From: Chara braunii
Lineage: Eukaryota; Streptophyta; Charophyceae; Charales; Characeae
Length of the DNA: 21,208 bases
NCBI GenBank assembly: GCA_003427395.1
Contig: BFEA01000348.1
Span: forward strand, 162,075 to 183,282
Reading direction: 5' to 3'
A program made the translations under genes and the position numbers. Below are positions 18,916 to 21,208 of this stretch, one piece after another (position 1 is the first letter of the stretch; the number at the start of each line of letters is the position of its first letter). Below the pieces are notes generated by a model. It made no database searches, was not told where the DNA came from, and saw nothing but the letters and a program-made list of their open reading frames with translations.

Positions 18916-19205
18916 GAAGTAGGCCTCATCATATATCCAGCAAGATAGCTTATAACTTGAAAGTCATAAGTCATAAAAAAAAAAGTGTTAATAAATTATA
19001 ATAATCCAAGTATCCTATATCCAGCAAAGACAGCTTATAAGTCATTAAGAAAAGTGTTAATAATCCAAGTATCCTATATCCAGCAAGACAGCTTATAAGT
19101 CATAAAAAAAAGTGTTAATAAGCCAAGTTTCCTTCGGCTTAGCTTTCAAGTTTCCAGTGGTGATCTTATATGGGTCATAGAAAGATTCAATGAACCCCAA
19201 GGTGG
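18916..19205 (-). pseudogene. Decayed duplicate of the peptidase exon end, split by tandem repeats
   Basis: At 18916-18941 the plus strand reads TGAAGTAGGCCTCATCATAT, matching the 3' end of the exon at 19637 (TGAAATAGGCCTCATCATAT). On the minus strand it encodes YDEAYFS. At 19161-19200 a second stretch matches the adjoining exon sequence (roughly two-thirds identical; minus strand PWGSLN against AWGLLN). Between them lie three tandem copies of TATATCCAGCAAGACAGC (starting near 18932, 19014 and 19074). The splice donor is not preserved. This looks like an old duplicate of exon plus flank, later expanded. Confidence 0.5.
18932..19130. repeat. Tandem repeat, about 60-82 bp, three copies
   Basis: Each copy contains TATATCCAGCAARACAGC, CTTATAAGTCAT, an A-run and GTGTTAATAA. 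Copies begin near 18932, 19014 and 19074; the first is longer by insertion. Confidence 0.85.
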
Positions 19206-19240
<35 letters not shown>

Positions 19241-19379
19241 TTGAAAGAACGAACCCAGGAGTCAGAACTTTAAGACTCACCAAAGTGGCCTTAAATTTCA
19301 AAATTTCAAATCCTGTCAAATCCCACAATGTTCAGGTTTATCTTCTTTTCAAACCAAAGACAAAAAAAAAGAAAAAAAC
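19241..19379. repeat. Retroposon-like repeat copy B (A-rich tail)
   Basis: CAAATCCTGTCAAATCC, then AGGTTTATCTTCTTTTCAAACCAA, then A-rich sequence, parallel to copy A at 18751-18883. It lies immediately after an A(31) run (19208-19238). Confidence 0.4.
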
Positions 19380-19603
19380 TTAAAAAAGGAAAAAAATTCA
19401 AAAAAAAACAAATCGGAGATAGTTAGAATTGAAAATTTTGAGCTAGCTGGAGTCGTTTCACATACCTTTTTTAAAGTTTTTTTTTTACGCTGTTTTCTTT
19501 TAAAGTTTCAACTTTCAAGTTTCAACCCTTAAAAAAAAACAAATTCTAAAACCTTGGGCCGAATCCCTCACGAGAAGCCCAATGTTTCCCAACCCCCCCC
19601 CCC

Positions 19604-19631
19604 AAAAAAAAAAAAAAAAAAAAAAAAAAAA
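19604..19631. repeat. C(11)A(28) run in the intron next to the exon
   Basis: A C-run is followed by 28 A residues directly beside the splice donor. On the minus strand this places a long T-tract at the very start of the intron. Confidence 0.9.
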
Positions 19632-19636
19632 CATAC

Positions 19637-19817
19637 CTGAAATAGGCCTCATCATATGGATACATATGAGGATTTAATAAACCCCATGCTGCAACTATTC
19701 TCCTGTCCAAAGTCTGCTTATCCGGTCGCATTTTCAACATATTACTAATGCTTTCATTGTATGCATCCAGGGTGGAGATCACCTCAGGATCTCTGTAGGA
19801 TAACAAGGTCAAGAGGC
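19637..19817 (-). CDS. Exon of an M16C metallopeptidase, presequence protease (PreP)-like
   Basis: PreP-type M16C peptidases degrade cleaved targeting peptides in mitochondria and plastids. On the minus strand the 181-bp exon is bounded by an acceptor, CTGTGCTGTACAG before GCCTCTTG, and a donor, TTTCAG then GTATGT. It encodes LLTLLSYRDPEVISTLDAYN followed by ESISNMLKMRPDKQTLDRR and IVAAWGLLNPHMYPYDEAYF. SYRDPxxxxTLDxY, with a downstream TL and I at the same spacing, is characteristic of the C-terminal half of PreP, outside the catalytic HxxEH domain. Intron phases are 1 upstream and 2 downstream. No neighbouring exon could be identified. It may be one exon of a long-intron gene, with earlier exons beyond 21208, or an isolated remnant. 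The expected inner glycines are partly replaced, so a diverged paralogue is possible. Confidence 0.65.
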
Positions 19818-20189
19818 CTGTACAGCACAGGAACAACCATGAAATGTCAGAAGAGAAGATGAAATGCGATGAAATGTGATATGTATCATCATCGTCGTCA
19901 TCATCATCATCATCATCATCCTATAATTCCTACAAATATGAGTGCATCTTTTTTCCATAAAGGCTGGAAAGGTGCACTCATATGAGTGAAAGGTCATATG
20001 AGACAGAATGGACGGCATTGCAAGAATCCATTTTAAAAGATCACAAAAAATAGAAGAAAAAGACTCATGAATTTGGGAAACGCTCTCACCAGGACTTTTT
20101 CGGTCAGAATTTTCTGAACGTAATTGCACTCAAATGCATCCCGGATGCTTAGTAATTGCGACCAGATACATCCCGGATGGGCCGTCGTT
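19818..20189. other. Presumed intron sequence
   Basis: No further exon was recognised on the minus strand. A CATCAT triplet run lies at 19885-19920. AAACGCTCT words at 20064-20082 and 20317-20335 form a short dispersed duplicate. Confidence 0.4.
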
Positions 20190-20200
20190 GTGATCAGATG

Positions 20201-20233
<33 letters not shown>

Positions 20234-20250
20234 GGTGATCAGATATTCTC
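20190..20250. repeat. T(28) run flanked by 16-bp direct repeats
   Basis: GTGATCAGATGTTCTC (20190-20205) precedes 28 T residues (20206-20233) and one G; GTGATCAGATATTCTC (20235-20250) follows. The direct repeats differ at one base. Confidence 0.85.
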
Positions 20251-20466
20251 AAGAAAGCAACATTCCAGAAAGTCATAGTATAAGTATGCTGGTAATGACT
20301 GCCAACAATTGATTACAAATTTACGAAACGCTCTTAACATAATAACCACAGTAACAAGCTAGACGTCCAGATACCAATCCAGACCAATGGGGTCCAGATG
20401 TGCGGATCTGTCGTTGTCCAGGTCGCAACATCCGGATTGCCCCAGTTCACCTTTTGAGTTTTGACT

Positions 20467-20664
20467 TTAAACCACCAGTACACAGCCCCAGCCTTGTGGA
20501 GAAATCTTTCATCGCCTGCCAAAATTTTGGAGGCTCAGGGCTACCAGACCACAATGGCTGGCGGCGCCAGCCGAAAAGGAAAAAAAAAAAGTGCGCCACT
20601 GGCGGTTCAGCTACGTTTGGCGTGCAGTGAAAGTCCTCCAGGCCCAGGAGTACTGGTGGTTTAA
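20467..20664. mobile_element. MITE-like element copy 2, TTAA-flanked (198 bp)
   Basis: TTAAACCACCAGTAC at 20467-20481 is the reverse complement of GTACTGGTGGTTTAA at 20650-20664, the same terminus as the 17770 copy. The interior differs in length and sequence from copy 1 and contains a palindrome, GGCTGGCGGCGCCAGCC, and an A(10) run. No coding capacity. Confidence 0.8.
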
Positions 20665-20742
20665 AGCATTGTAATGCTGGACCTAAAGACAACCCCCAAA
20701 CACTGGAAGAGAACAGAGCAGGGCTAGATCTTGGTCAGGATG

Positions 20743-20953
20743 TACACCGTTGGACCAAAGGGTGCACCTTGGGACCGAAGGCTGTAACTTGAGACTAAAG
20801 CATGCATCTAGGGACCAAAAGGTGCACCTTAGGACCAAAGCGTCGACCTTGGGACCGAAGAGTGTACCTTGGGACAAAAGCATGTACCTTGGGACCAAAA
20901 CCTTTACCTTGGGACCCAACGGTGTACCTTGGGGCCAAAGGGTATACCTTGCC
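20743..20953. repeat. 20-bp minisatellite, about ten copies
   Basis: Units of the form GTGTACCTTGGGACCAAAGG repeat about ten times with substitutions and no large indels. Open frames on both strands across this interval are translations of the repeat. Confidence 0.95.
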
Positions 20954-21208
20954 AAATGGATTTTTTTGAGTCTTTTTTTTAGAAGGATATACTTGTGAAT
21001 TCAGAGCATTGCACACTTGCATGCACCTCTCACACAAGTTCGGGAACACATGAAGCACAAATGAGATATGAACTCCAAATAGTCTCGGCAATCAACACAA
21101 GTGAACTGTCTTCTTCAAACTCAGCGGCTATGACTGCTCAAACAACACTTAAGTCTCTCGCTCTCACATATATTCTCTCTGACTACTAACTCACAAAGGC
21201 CTCGCTTG
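20954..21208. other. Unassigned sequence
   Basis: No gene or repeat recognised. Confidence 0.4.

Noticed and set aside
20683-20998. Periodic protein encoded at the 3' end of the window
   Set aside because: A 20-bp minisatellite gives open frames on both strands with a 20-residue period; no gene signal.

Overview
The window looks like repeat-dense intergenic and intronic DNA from a large nuclear genome of a green plant or streptophyte alga. Two decayed plastid 23S rRNA fragments (NUPTs) have sequence of the streptophyte plastid type. A plant-type LINE, long simple-sequence runs, a 220-base assembly gap and a spliced exon all point to nuclear eukaryotic DNA. The spacer next to one 23S fragment is clearly diverged from flowering-plant plastids, so a non-angiosperm lineage such as a charophyte, bryophyte or fern is plausible but not shown. 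There is no bacterial operon structure, no CRISPR array and no intact multi-gene system.

Layout. 1-92 is CT/CA microsatellite and 93-895 is unassigned. 896-1431 holds a T-run, an unassigned 180-bp piece and a plastid 23S fragment on the plus strand. 1437 to about 8740 is a broken LINE on the minus strand. Its ORF1 carries a CCHC-like knuckle, and its ORF2 carries an endonuclease, a reverse transcriptase and a zf-RVT-type tail. A C-rich leader may extend it to about 9940 or beyond. 10475-15210 is a satellite field built on a 32-bp unit and a longer composite unit. Two foreign pieces interrupt it: a 1.4-kb terminal-inverted-repeat element (11334-12752, flanked by TACATA) and a second plastid 23S fragment (13140-13865, minus strand). 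15210-17760 is microsatellite and minisatellite DNA, including a possible relative of the 1.4-kb element at 15347-15674. 17770-17926 and 20467-20664 are two copies of a small TTAA-flanked inverted-repeat element. Between them, on the minus strand, lies one well-supported exon (19637-19817) of an M16C metallopeptidase resembling the presequence protease PreP, with decayed echoes of the same exon/intron block downstream of it. The window ends with a 20-bp minisatellite (20743-20953).

The only cellular coding evidence I trust is the single peptidase exon. The LINE is the only recognisable autonomous mobile element and is dead: it has several frameshifts, a stop codon inside the endonuclease GDxN motif and a 79-nt poly(T) insertion upstream of the RT core. 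The best candidates for undescribed biology are the non-autonomous elements: the TACATA-flanked element, the TTAA-flanked MITE pair, and two homopolymer runs flanked by direct repeats that look like tail-only retroinsertions.
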